Source: G963662655 sp963666875 (GTDB lineage: Bacteria > Cloacimonadota > Cloacimonadia > Cloacimonadales > JAIOQZ01). Taken from it: a DNA stretch of 64,000 nt. Position numbers and translations under genes: made by a program. Within the stretch, counting starts at the first letter, position 1. Every line of letters starts with the position of its first letter. The stretch spans positions 1 to 64,000 of the forward strand of contig CAXXPU010000003.1 of assembly GCA_963666875.2 (NCBI GenBank), given 5' to 3'. Shown piece after piece: positions 8,449 through 17,398 of the stretch. Below the pieces are notes generated by a model, which saw only the letters and a program-made list of their open reading frames with translations, was not told where the DNA came from and did no database searches.

Positions 8449-10421
8449 TGAAAACGACGACATTGATTCTATTGCTCGCACTCTGTGCAGGCTGCTTCGC
8501 GGAATTCCCGATCGGCGCTTATACCTATATGAAATCCTATTCGGACGAGCAATTGTATCCTCTTTTAGCGGAAGCGGGATATGATTTCTTCGTCGGTGAA
8601 ACCGAATTGGGAAGCGACGATCAGGCACAAACACTGCTCGAACGGTCTGGGAAATACGGGCTGAAACTCCTCCTGATAGACCGACAGGAACTGTACGATT
8701 ATTCGTGCTCGAATCACCTGCTCCTCGATGTGAAAAACGGACCCGGTTCCGGCGACGGCTGGTATATACTGGGTCAGGAAACGGGCAGGGCAATCGGCGA
8801 TCAGTGGGTATGCGAAACGAACAAGGATCAAGCAGGCTATGCCATTAACGGCATACAGTATCGGAAGAACGGGCAGCCGCTCGATCACACCTTCTTCGTC
8901 TCGGATAAAGACATGCTATACATTCGTGTTCGCATGTCGTGGTCTGCCGGTGCAGGTAAAATCCCGCCAGGCAGCAATATCGTCAGCGCGACCCTGTACG
9001 GCTTTGCCGACGGAGACCGAACAAAGCCCGTCAAACTGGATCTCCTCGGGCCCATTTTAACCGAGAATTCGTTCAGCGAGGAGCCGAGGGATTACATTTT
9101 CACCTGCACAATCTCGAAAATACCGGCATCGTGCCGAAGAAAATCGGACTATTTCTGGATGCTGTACGGTCCCGATTTCAGGCTTCGCTGGAACGGCTTG
9201 GGCACTCTTCGAATCGATGAGATCGAGATTTACGATACGTCCTACAAACATCTGAGCGACGGAGAAGAGACCGCAAACATCCTCACCCGTATGGCACAGA
9301 TTGCCGAAAATCCCAACCTGATGGGCATCATGGTCAAGGACGAACCCTGCACGCCGCAATTCGACGGTATAAGGCTCTTCAAAGAAATCGTCGCTCGAAA
9401 CGCGGACTGGAAAATCCCAATCATGACGGCGAATTGGATGCGACAGTACGATCAGTCCGGAGGCAGCTATATACCCTGGGACGATTTCCTCCAGACAACC
9501 AGACTCGATTACATCGGTCCGGATATCTACCCCGTCAGCGCCAGCATACAGTGGAACAGCGATCCTCAATACCGAACATGGCATATCCAGACGAAGCTCG
9601 ACGAAATGACCGATCTCTATCGGATGCACAAGAAAAGCGCACTCCGGCATGACGCGAAATTCATTGCAGTCGTGCAGACAACCGGTTACTGGTATGGCAA
9701 TGACACGACCGATGGTCGGTGGAAAGGCTCGATCCTGCCACCGTCGGAGATGATCAAGTGCCTGCGCTATCTGCCGCTGTGCTATGGCGCCGACGGGATT
9801 ATCGACTGGAAGCTTCGCTCCGGACGCAGGGCGAATTCAACCACGGAGTGGAAGTATTTTTACCAGCAATCGCCCATCGATATGGACGGCAACACAACAC
9901 CGCAATACGACGCGATCATGGAAAGCAATGAGCGAATTCACGCGTATGGCTCGATCCTGCAAGGCCTTCAGTGGATCGGCGCGCATCACGATCCGAAAGA
10001 GATCGCCGGAATGACGCCCGTATTACGCAAGGTCGAGGTGAAGTCGGCAGATTCAAGCGCTTACACGGGAAACGTCGAGGTGGGGCTGTTTCAGGACGAA
10101 TCACTCTATTTCATGATCGTCAACAGGCGGACGAATTTCCTGAAACCTCAGTACGGCAATCGCGATGGAGTGGTGGAAAACGTCGGAGCGAACGGAAAGG
10201 ACGTCGCCGAGGCGTTCGCTATTGCGCAGGATCAGACGCTGACTCTTCATTTCAACGACGACTACGGTTTTCGATGGTATCTGGAGGAGATGATCAGCGG
10301 TGAGAAGAATCGTCTCACCGTGAATCATAGCGCTACGATCACGATTCCCGCCGGTGAAGGGCGACTCTACAAGCTTATGGCTGAATCAGATCCTTCGGGT
10401 ATAATCCAAGACCACCGTTGA
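8445..10421 (+). CDS. Secreted TIM-barrel-like protein, possible glycoside hydrolase
   Basis: 658 residues, starting ATG ATG at 8445 and overlapping the peptidase stop, so the two are co-translated. The N-terminus (TTLILLLALCAGCFAEFPIG) is an export signal with a Cys that could be a lipobox, though CFAE fits poorly. The next residues (FPIGAYTYMKSYSDE, LLAEAGYDFFVGETELG) and later GIMVKDEPC (Glu about 300), IPIMTANWM, LDYIGPDIYP, FIAVVQTTGYW and LPLCYGADGIIDWK look like successive strands of a (beta/alpha)8 glycosidase-like barrel, with the KDEP Glu a candidate acid/base. A beta-sandwich insert lies at about 90-260 and a small C-terminal beta domain at about 540-650. I cannot assign a family or substrate. 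The 3' end overlaps the convergent DUF3667 gene by 47 bases. Confidence 0.75.
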   Translation: MMKTTTLILLLALCAGCFAEFPIGAYTYMKSYSDEQLYPLLAEAGYDFFVGETELGSDDQAQTLLERSGKYGLKLLLIDRQELYDYSCSNHLLLDVKNGPGSGDGWYILGQETGRAIGDQWVCETNKDQAGYAINGIQYRKNGQPLDHTFFVSDKDMLYIRVRMSWSAGAGKIPPGSNIVSATLYGFADGDRTKPVKLDLLGPILTENSFSEEPRDYIFTCTISKIPASCRRKSDYFWMLYGPDFRLRWNGLGTLRIDEIEIYDTSYKHLSDGEETANILTRMAQIAENPNLMGIMVKDEPCTPQFDGIRLFKEIVARNADWKIPIMTANWMRQYDQSGGSYIPWDDFLQTTRLDYIGPDIYPVSASIQWNSDPQYRTWHIQTKLDEMTDLYRMHKKSALRHDAKFIAVVQTTGYWYGNDTTDGRWKGSILPPSEMIKCLRYLPLCYGADGIIDWKLRSGRRANSTTEWKYFYQQSPIDMDGNTTPQYDAIMESNERIHAYGSILQGLQWIGAHHDPKEIAGMTPVLRKVEVKSADSSAYTGNVEVGLFQDESLYFMIVNRRTNFLKPQYGNRDGVVENVGANGKDVAEAFAIAQDQTLTLHFNDDYGFRWYLEEMISGEKNRLTVNHSATITIPAGEGRLYKLMAESDPSGIIQDHR

Positions 10422-11136
10422 AGACGTGCATGTCCAGCATGAAAAGAATCATGAACGGCACGAAGAAGAGGATCGCGGTGATCACGCTGGTGAGTATCGC
10501 TTTGATGTAAACCCGGATACGTTTCTTCTCCGTCAGACTGATGTAAAAATACACCGGCACGATGATCATTGCGCCAAACGTCGCGTAGCTGTGCATCTTC
10601 GACCAGAACAAGGTCACAGTCACAAGCGCGTTGAACAGGTTCGTGTGCCCGATCGCATACATGTTCAGGATCAGATGCTCCGAGAAGTTGAACTTCCATT
10701 CCCGAAAGAATAGTTTCGTCATCAGCGCGTAGATGGGCAGCGATATCAGGAACATGGCCGTCATATTGCTCGTGGTCCAGAGGTTCACGTTTCTGGCGAC
10801 GCCATCAACCTCGATCTTCGCCATGTAGGCATTTTCGGGATTGATCAGGACATTCAGCAGCGTCATCAGCGCAGTCGTCCAGAAGAGGTAGCGCAGTGGA
10901 TCGTATATCGGCTTCCTTCTGCCGGAAAGGTACTGACGAATGATGGTACCCGGTCCGACAGTCAATTCCTTGATGAGAAACAGCATCCCATGTTCGAAAT
11001 CGAAGGCTTCGAAACACTTTCTGACGATCAGTCCGAACGTGAACCGTTTCGTCGTTGCTGCCTGCCCGCAGACCGGGCAGTAATTACCTTCGTACTGGTT
11101 CCCACAGTTAAGGCATACCGTGATTTCTTGTTTCAT
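10375..11136 (-). CDS. DUF3667-type zinc-ribbon membrane protein
   Basis: 253 residues from the ATG at 11136, chosen because the zinc ribbon begins immediately: CLNCGNQYEGNYCPVCGQ near residues 8-25 supplies two CxxC pairs. The DUF3667 signature continues with GPGTIIRQYLSG and RRKPIYDPLRYLF. After that come about four hydrophobic helices (LFWTTALMTLLNVLI, MTAMFLISLPIYALM, MIIVPVYFYISL and ITAILFFVPFMILFMLD). Function is unknown; the architecture suggests a cytoplasmic zinc ribbon on a membrane domain. It is convergent with, and overlaps, the gene at 8445-10421. No strong ribosome site is visible. Confidence 0.82.
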   Translation of the reverse strand: MKQEITVCLNCGNQYEGNYCPVCGQAATTKRFTFGLIVRKCFEAFDFEHGMLFLIKELTVGPGTIIRQYLSGRRKPIYDPLRYLFWTTALMTLLNVLINPENAYMAKIEVDGVARNVNLWTTSNMTAMFLISLPIYALMTKLFFREWKFNFSEHLILNMYAIGHTNLFNALVTVTLFWSKMHSYATFGAMIIVPVYFYISLTEKKRIRVYIKAILTSVITAILFFVPFMILFMLDMHVFNGGLGLYPKDLIQP

Positions 11137-11229
11137 ATCGAGCCGCCAAACGTTTTTTTGAAAAATCCACATTTTTCCAATGGTGTCAAGCCCGTTTTTA
11201 AAAATGCTAATGATCCCTTATACATTTCA

Positions 11230-11257
11230 TTGACAACCTTGTGCCTTCGAACATAAT
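11230..11257 (+). promoter_or_regulatory. Sigma-70-type promoter for the S74/YadA-repeat protein
   Basis: TTGACA (11230-11235), 16-base spacer, CATAAT (11252-11257), followed 46 bases later by the start at 11304 with a GGAGG site at 11295-11299. This is one of the best promoter matches in the window. Confidence 0.55.
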
Positions 11258-11303
11258 AAGTGAGTGGAATAGTGTGTTAAAAAAAGGAATATATGGAGGA
11301 CCT

Positions 11304-14054
11304 ATGAGGACAGCGCGATTTTTTCTAATTACAGCGATGGTTCTGATCTGCCTGACAGCCATACTTCAGGCTTCGGAACCGCTTTTCTATGTCAGTACGG
11401 CGGAAGGCGATACGATTTTCGCCGTGTATCCATCAGGAATCAAGGTACGAAACGCCACCGGCGAGGATATCTTCATCGCGGATCGGGACAGCGTACGCAT
11501 CTACGTGGATGAAGACGCCATGCGCACCAGCCGTGGAAGCTTCGCGATCGGCGGTATCGGCAGCGCGACGCGTGAACCGGCCACCGAATATTTTCGTGTT
11601 ACGCCGGACAGCGTCCGAGTTTATCTGAAGGAAAACGATCAGCGCACCAGCCGCGGCGGATTTGCGATCGGCGGAACCGCCAGCGCAACGCGTCCGGGCG
11701 GTAGCCATTTCTTCAACCTCGAGAATTCTCACGAGCCCGAGATCATCGATCCAAGCGAAGCGAGAATGCTGTGGTATCCCTATAAAGAAGCCTTCCGGGT
11801 CGGGCATGTCGTGATCGAATCGCCGGATAGTGTCGGCACAAATTCACTCGCAACCGGTTACGAATCCAAAGCGATCGGCGACTACTCGCAGGCACTCGGT
11901 TATCAGGCACGAGCCGTCTCGGATTATTCGACCGCGATCGGTCTGCATGCGCAGGCTCGCGGCGAGAGCTCCTTCGCATACGGCGACCTCGCCGAAGCCA
12001 ACGGTGCCGGCTCTTTCGCGTTCGGTTCCGTCGCACGCGACACGCTGGGTAACATCGTTTACGGCGCGAGCGCGGCAAAGGCCGATGGCGCTTACTCCTT
12101 CGCAATGGGTATGGGCGCAAATACCGGCGGAATATGCTCCATGGCGATAGGCTTCAATGCGAGTGCTCAAAGCAGCAATACGCTCGCTCTGGGACGTAAT
12201 TCGAGCGCTTCAGGAAGCAACGCGGTAGCAATGGGTTATTCTGCACATGCTGACGAATACAACTCTCTCGCGATCGGTTTCTACGCAAACGCGACCGGTC
12301 GCTATTCGACAGCGCTCGGTTACTATCCAAGCGCGATAGGCGACTACAGCTTCGCGGTCGGGCGAAATAACACTGCCACGGGCGAATACGCCACATCGAT
12401 TGGATGCTATAATGAGGCAGTTGGCGACTACTCAGTAGCCCTCGGACGGCAGTCGGAAACCGGCGATTACGGAACCGCTTCCGGAAGCCACTGCGAAGCG
12501 ACCGGCGAATACAGTGTGGCGATGGGAAGGCAGAGTATATCTTCGGGAATATACACTACCACATTCGGCGGATACAGCGAATCGAGTGGAGATTATGCAA
12601 CCGCCATCGGACGACAGTCTTTCGCGCGTGGGGACTTTTCGATCGCACTGGGGAGTTTCCATGACGTCGATTCCATGTACAGCGTCGCAATCGGATACAG
12701 TTGCCAAACTCACGATAGATATGCCATTGCTATCGGAGATTATGCCATCGCGAACGGACAACATTCCGTTTCGCTGGGAAACAGCAACACGGCCAACGGC
12801 GATTATAGCTTCGCCACAGGCAGTTACTCTCAGGCAAACGATTATTACGCATTTGCTGCCGGCACGAACTGCACAGCCGACGGTAATTCCTCGATCGCCA
12901 TGGGAAGTAATTGCGAGGCTAAAGATGCGTGGACAATCGCGATGGGATATCACGCAGAAGCCGATGGGCAGTGTTCCATCGCGCTGGGAGACAATGCTGT
13001 CGCATCGTCAATAAACCATTCTGTCGCCATCGGCGAGGATGTCACTGCCAACGGTATGAACTCCATGGCGCTTGGCAAGAGAGCTTCCACCGGAGGCTAC
13101 TACGGATGCTTCGTGTATGGCGACTACTCGAATGCGGACAGCGTGAAATGCGACGATTTCAACCAGTTCAAGGTTCGCGCGTCCGGCGGATACATTTTCC
13201 ATACGAATTCGACGATGGCTCCCGAAAACACTGTCTATATTTACGAAAACGACGGCTCCATGGGGCTCGGAAAGCAAAATCCGGAACACAAGCTCTGCCT
13301 GCTGGACACCATCGATAACACGACCGGTACCGACGGTACATTTATTGATATCGAAAACACATCCGACAACACCGGCGCGATGACCGGTATCCGTTTCAAG
13401 AACGGCAGCCAGACCGACGTTTTCAAGGGCGGTATCTTCTTCAACGACTCGAACTCCTGGGGTCGAGGCGATATCGTCTTCGCCACATCCAATACTTATG
13501 ACGCTATCGATGTCGATCGCGACGACGCACGGATGGTCGTTTACAGTAACGGAAACGTGGGAATCGGTACACCTGCAAGCGCCAACCCCGGAGCGAAGCT
13601 CAGTGTGGACGGCGATGTAAAACCCTATACCGATGCCGCCCGGGATCTCGGTTCGCTCAGCAATCGCTGGCGTTACGTGTTTGCCTCAGTCGGAACTATA
13701 CAAACATCCGACGAACGGCAGAAAGAGAACATCCGACCGATCCGTTACGGGCTTCAGGAAGTGATGAAGCTGCGCCCGGTGCGGTTCCAGTGGAAAGACA
13801 ATGAAGATCGCAGCGAAAACCTCGGCTTGATCGCGCAGGAAACACAGAAGGTCATTCCCGAAGTGGTGATGGTCGGTGAAGACGAGGATAAAACCCTCGG
13901 CATGAACTACACGGAACTGATACCTGTATTGATCAGCGCCATACAGGAACAACAGAAGCAGATAGAGCAGACAAAGCAGGAGGTCGAGCAGCTCAAGCAG
14001 CAGCTTGCGAAGGAGAAAAACCGTAACAGCCAGCATGTAGCCAGCTCCGAATAA
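11304..14054 (+). CDS. Surface protein with YadA-type head repeats and C-terminal S74 intramolecular chaperone
   Basis: 916 residues. The signal peptide (FFLITAMVLICLTAILQA) is followed by a duplicated segment of about 50 residues (DSVRIYVDE ... RTSRGSFAIGG ... SATR, twice, residues 65-135). From about 176 to 602 there is an unbroken array of about thirty YadA/Hia-head repeats of 13-15 residues around the pattern AxGxxSxAxGxxA, for example ATGYESKAIGDYSQALGY. Then a beta region (GGYIFHTN, GNVGIGTPAS), and from about 801 the S74/endosialidase chaperone: TSDERQKENI, LGLIAQETQKVIPEVV, NYTELIPVLISAIQEQQKQI, ending in a coiled coil. YadA repeats fold as trimeric beta-rolls and S74 domains drive trimerisation, usually with self-cleavage at the chaperone start. 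There is no YadA membrane anchor and no FCB sorting tail. The downstream secreted protein is 11 bases away, so the two are probably co-expressed. Confidence 0.9.
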   Translation: MRTARFFLITAMVLICLTAILQASEPLFYVSTAEGDTIFAVYPSGIKVRNATGEDIFIADRDSVRIYVDEDAMRTSRGSFAIGGIGSATREPATEYFRVTPDSVRVYLKENDQRTSRGGFAIGGTASATRPGGSHFFNLENSHEPEIIDPSEARMLWYPYKEAFRVGHVVIESPDSVGTNSLATGYESKAIGDYSQALGYQARAVSDYSTAIGLHAQARGESSFAYGDLAEANGAGSFAFGSVARDTLGNIVYGASAAKADGAYSFAMGMGANTGGICSMAIGFNASAQSSNTLALGRNSSASGSNAVAMGYSAHADEYNSLAIGFYANATGRYSTALGYYPSAIGDYSFAVGRNNTATGEYATSIGCYNEAVGDYSVALGRQSETGDYGTASGSHCEATGEYSVAMGRQSISSGIYTTTFGGYSESSGDYATAIGRQSFARGDFSIALGSFHDVDSMYSVAIGYSCQTHDRYAIAIGDYAIANGQHSVSLGNSNTANGDYSFATGSYSQANDYYAFAAGTNCTADGNSSIAMGSNCEAKDAWTIAMGYHAEADGQCSIALGDNAVASSINHSVAIGEDVTANGMNSMALGKRASTGGYYGCFVYGDYSNADSVKCDDFNQFKVRASGGYIFHTNSTMAPENTVYIYENDGSMGLGKQNPEHKLCLLDTIDNTTGTDGTFIDIENTSDNTGAMTGIRFKNGSQTDVFKGGIFFNDSNSWGRGDIVFATSNTYDAIDVDRDDARMVVYSNGNVGIGTPASANPGAKLSVDGDVKPYTDAARDLGSLSNRWRYVFASVGTIQTSDERQKENIRPIRYGLQEVMKLRPVRFQWKDNEDRSENLGLIAQETQKVIPEVVMVGEDEDKTLGMNYTELIPVLISAIQEQQKQIEQTKQEVEQLKQQLAKEKNRNSQHVASSE

Positions 14055-14065
14055 AGGATATCGTC

Positions 14066-17000
14066 ATGATACGACAACGATTTCTCTGGATGATGATCCT
14101 TCTGTTCCTGACTACCTGTCCAGCGCTGTTCGCCGATGTTCACATCAGCCCGAATGGCGTCGTTGGGACGGGAACACAGGGAGGGATCCACGTAACCCAG
14201 GATCTGTATAACGACGGACAATTCGTATATGCCTCGAGCCACATTCGGTTCTTTGGTGAAGGCGTCAGCAATGTATTGGGCAGGTCGGGGCTCTATGTCC
14301 GGCGCCTGGTGCTGGATAAGAACACCGATGGTTTCCTCTACCTGATGGAGCCGGTCGGCGTGGGCGATTCGTTGCTGCTGCTTTCCGGAGCGATGGATTT
14401 CGCAGGTGGAGTCCGACAGACCGAACCGGTAATATCCAACGCCGGCCGTCGCGATACCGATATGGTCAGGAAGGAAGTCGCCGCAACGTTCGAGCAATCA
14501 CAGACGAGAAAAAAGACATCCCGGAAAGAATTGCAGAAGACCGGCATCGCGGAATCAGTCTTTACCCTCGAAGGCTCGGAACGGGAAGACGAACGTCAAC
14601 CGTTGATCATCACCGAGCGCGATGGCAGTCTGATTCTTGGTGACCAGGCAACCATACGGCTTCAGGGCGGTTCACTGTTGCAATCGCCGGGACTCAATGG
14701 CGACTACAACCTCATCTACCGGTGTCCGCAGACAACCGGAGCCGAGCTTATCTCCTGCGTGAACGCATTACAAAAAATGACGCTCGAGATGACCTCCGGA
14801 ACCCTGATCCTCAATAAAAACGCCTGGGTCAATCAATCGCTGACACTCGGAACCGCAAACCTCGACACCGACGAATACACCCTGACCATGGGCGAGACAG
14901 CGCCGATAATCGGACACCCTGACAATATTGTCGGCGACTATACGGGCACGGCGATCGAGGTAAATACAGGCTCGTACATCAACTCGACATTTCTTGTCTA
15001 TATCAGCGCAGGAACTTCGATCGGGAACTTCTATCCGCTCTTGTTCACCGAACCGGATATGATCGGGCCATCCGGTTCCGTCGAGCGCCAGTGGTTTGTC
15101 GAATCGGATGCCGCGCCATATGGCAGAAACATGCAATTCGGATGGCTCATTACCGAGGACAACGGACTGGATCTGTCCAGCGTCCAGCTATGGCGAAGCG
15201 ACGATCGAAGCCAGTGGATGTCGTTCGGTCATCCGCTGGACATGAGCGGCAGTGGCAACTTGCGTGTCATCACTGCCTATAATGTGTCGGAGTTGGGCTG
15301 GTGGACGATCGGTCAAGCGCTGTTCGACATCTCCGAATATACGATCGATATGGGAGAAATTCCCGTCGGTGAAACGACCGCAACTTCCTTCACCATAACG
15401 AATCTCACCGACAGCTATCAATACGGCTACGTATTCACGCCCGATTGGATTACTGCGGAATATACAAGCAGATCCCGTGCGGCTGCCGGACGCGAACAAC
15501 CGCTGAACATCGAACGAGACGAGACTATCGACCGATCTTATGCCTATTACTCGGTCGACGCGTCAGGAACCACCGGGATTACGCTCCAGTGCAAACCGCA
15601 ATCTCAGGGAGAATTTGCCGAATCGATCCAGATACGCCTGTCGTCCAATAACTTCCCCACACGCGTTCTGACTCTCACCGGAACAGGCGTGATGCCGGAT
15701 ATCGAGGTCTCCCCCACCACAATGGATGAAACCCTCGCTCAGGATGAGACTACAACCGCACCGCTTACAATACGAAATGTCGGATTGCAGCAGCTCGATT
15801 ATTCGATCGAATGCGGGACCGTCCTGCTGAGCACGACTTTCGACGGTACGTTCCCGCCCACTGGGTGGAGCAGGCAGACTCTATCTGGATCAAGAGCATG
15901 GTCCCGATCATCCACGATAGGACATACCGATACGTACTCAGCATACGCGAGCCGAAGTTCCGTATATGACAGCAGGTTGATTACGCCGTATATCACGATA
16001 TCCAGCGCGACTGTGCTTTCCTACTGGATCCGAACACAGTACCCACCCACATACGGCGGGATGTTCGATGTGGAGATTACCACCGATGGCAGCCACTGGA
16101 CAAGTATCGATTCATACAGTCAGAATACGCTGAGCCAGGTATTCGAGCAGAAGACGCTCGATCTCTCTCCATGGAGTGGATCGACCGTCCGCCTTGCCTT
16201 CCGTGCCTCGGAAAATTACATGGGGGATGGCGTTTTTCTGGATGATGTATTGGTCAAGGACACCGCGCCGGTTTCATGGCTGAGCGTAGTGGAATCTGCC
16301 GGATCGATACCGGCGGAAAGCTACCTCGATGTCGATATCCAGCTTGACGCGTCCGGGCTGTCCGACGGGACATACGACGCGGGACTGCTCATCACGAGTA
16401 ACGATCCGCTCGAGCCTCTCGTCTCTGTTCCGGTCACGCTCAATGTCCAGACTGCCGCATGCCATCTCTCGGTGTCCGATATCGAGTTCGGAACCATTGT
16501 GCTGGGAGAGGATTCATTCGGTTTTTTCACAATCAACAATACCGGAAACGCACCGCTCGAAGGCTCCATTTCGGCGCCCGACACATACAACATTGTCACT
16601 TCCCACAGACGTACCGACAGTGCGCGGAAAGAAACATTGCAGCTAACGAACGCGAATGACGATCCGATCCGCGAGACGGTCAATTTCAGCATCACTGCCG
16701 GCGGTTCTCTCAGTTATTCGATCACCTTCACACCGGAGGCGATCGGGCAGTACGAGGACATCCTGACCATCACCCACAACGCGCCCGGCTCGCCGGATCA
16801 TATCACGCTTCTGTCCGATGTTATCACGACACCGACCGTCACGACGATCGCTGTGACCGACATCGAATACACTACCGCGGTCGTGGTCGGCAACGTATCT
16901 GCAACCGGCGGCGCTGAGGTTTCATCGCGCGGAGTCTGTTGGGATACGCAACATCATCCAACGCTGGACGACAGCTACACGACCGAAGGCTCCGGTACCG

Positions 17001-17398
17001 GAGCGTTTACGAGCACCCTGACGGGTTTACAGCCCGAAACGCACTACTACGCCAGGGCTTATGCTATCAACGCCGCCGGAACCAACTACGGCGTCCAGCT
17101 CGATTTCTATACCCTCGCGCTCGGCCCACCCGCAGCACCGCAGGATGTTCAGATTTCCGTCACCGATACCGGCATCTACCTGACCTGGAACGAGGTGATC
17201 GACGCAGACGAATATTACATCTACCGTGTGGACAATCCATCGATTACCGACTGGGGAGAACCGATCGGCAGCACGTCGGGAACAAATTGGCTGGATACGG
17301 CGCCGCTCCGCGACGGGATGGCGTATTACCGTATCACGGCGGTGCGGAATGTCAGAACTGTAAACACGGAAAGTGGCGGTGAATCAGTTCGAAAATAG
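14066..17398 (+). CDS. Large secreted multidomain protein (ASH-like, MAM/jelly-roll-like and fibronectin-type domains)
   Basis: 1110 residues. Signal peptide LWMMILLFLTTCPALFA. Residues 24-400 form a beta-rich N-terminal region opening with VHISPNGVVGTG. After that come Hydin/ASH-like choice-of-anchor segments at about 421-545 (MGEIPVGETTATSFTITNL), 545-585 (ISPTT-like IEVSPTTMDETLAQDE) and 801-910 (IEFGTIVLGEDSFGFFTINN). A jelly-roll insert at 587-735 starts STTFDGTFPPTGW and ends with FLDDVLVKD, the choice-of-anchor J/MAM pattern. Two fibronectin-III-like domains close the protein (about 925-1015 with GRGVCWD-like SSRGVCWD and YARAYAINAAG; 1025-1100 with YLTWNEVIDADEYYIYR). It lacks a C-terminal sorting tail, so its export route and attachment are unclear. 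It lies 11 bases after the S74 protein, and its last 15 bases overlap the convergent TPR gene. Confidence 0.82.
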   Translation: MIRQRFLWMMILLFLTTCPALFADVHISPNGVVGTGTQGGIHVTQDLYNDGQFVYASSHIRFFGEGVSNVLGRSGLYVRRLVLDKNTDGFLYLMEPVGVGDSLLLLSGAMDFAGGVRQTEPVISNAGRRDTDMVRKEVAATFEQSQTRKKTSRKELQKTGIAESVFTLEGSEREDERQPLIITERDGSLILGDQATIRLQGGSLLQSPGLNGDYNLIYRCPQTTGAELISCVNALQKMTLEMTSGTLILNKNAWVNQSLTLGTANLDTDEYTLTMGETAPIIGHPDNIVGDYTGTAIEVNTGSYINSTFLVYISAGTSIGNFYPLLFTEPDMIGPSGSVERQWFVESDAAPYGRNMQFGWLITEDNGLDLSSVQLWRSDDRSQWMSFGHPLDMSGSGNLRVITAYNVSELGWWTIGQALFDISEYTIDMGEIPVGETTATSFTITNLTDSYQYGYVFTPDWITAEYTSRSRAAAGREQPLNIERDETIDRSYAYYSVDASGTTGITLQCKPQSQGEFAESIQIRLSSNNFPTRVLTLTGTGVMPDIEVSPTTMDETLAQDETTTAPLTIRNVGLQQLDYSIECGTVLLSTTFDGTFPPTGWSRQTLSGSRAWSRSSTIGHTDTYSAYASRSSVYDSRLITPYITISSATVLSYWIRTQYPPTYGGMFDVEITTDGSHWTSIDSYSQNTLSQVFEQKTLDLSPWSGSTVRLAFRASENYMGDGVFLDDVLVKDTAPVSWLSVVESAGSIPAESYLDVDIQLDASGLSDGTYDAGLLITSNDPLEPLVSVPVTLNVQTAACHLSVSDIEFGTIVLGEDSFGFFTINNTGNAPLEGSISAPDTYNIVTSHRRTDSARKETLQLTNANDDPIRETVNFSITAGGSLSYSITFTPEAIGQYEDILTITHNAPGSPDHITLLSDVITTPTVTTIAVTDIEYTTAVVVGNVSATGGAEVSSRGVCWDTQHHPTLDDSYTTEGSGTGAFTSTLTGLQPETHYYARAYAINAAGTNYGVQLDFYTLALGPPAAPQDVQISVTDTGIYLTWNEVIDADEYYIYRVDNPSITDWGEPIGSTSGTNWLDTAPLRDGMAYYRITAVRNVRTVNTESGGESVRK

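Noticed and set aside
11830..13110. CRISPR array or tandem DNA repeat
   Set aside because: The periodicity is at protein level (13-15 residue YadA repeats); the DNA units are too diverged and there are no spacers.
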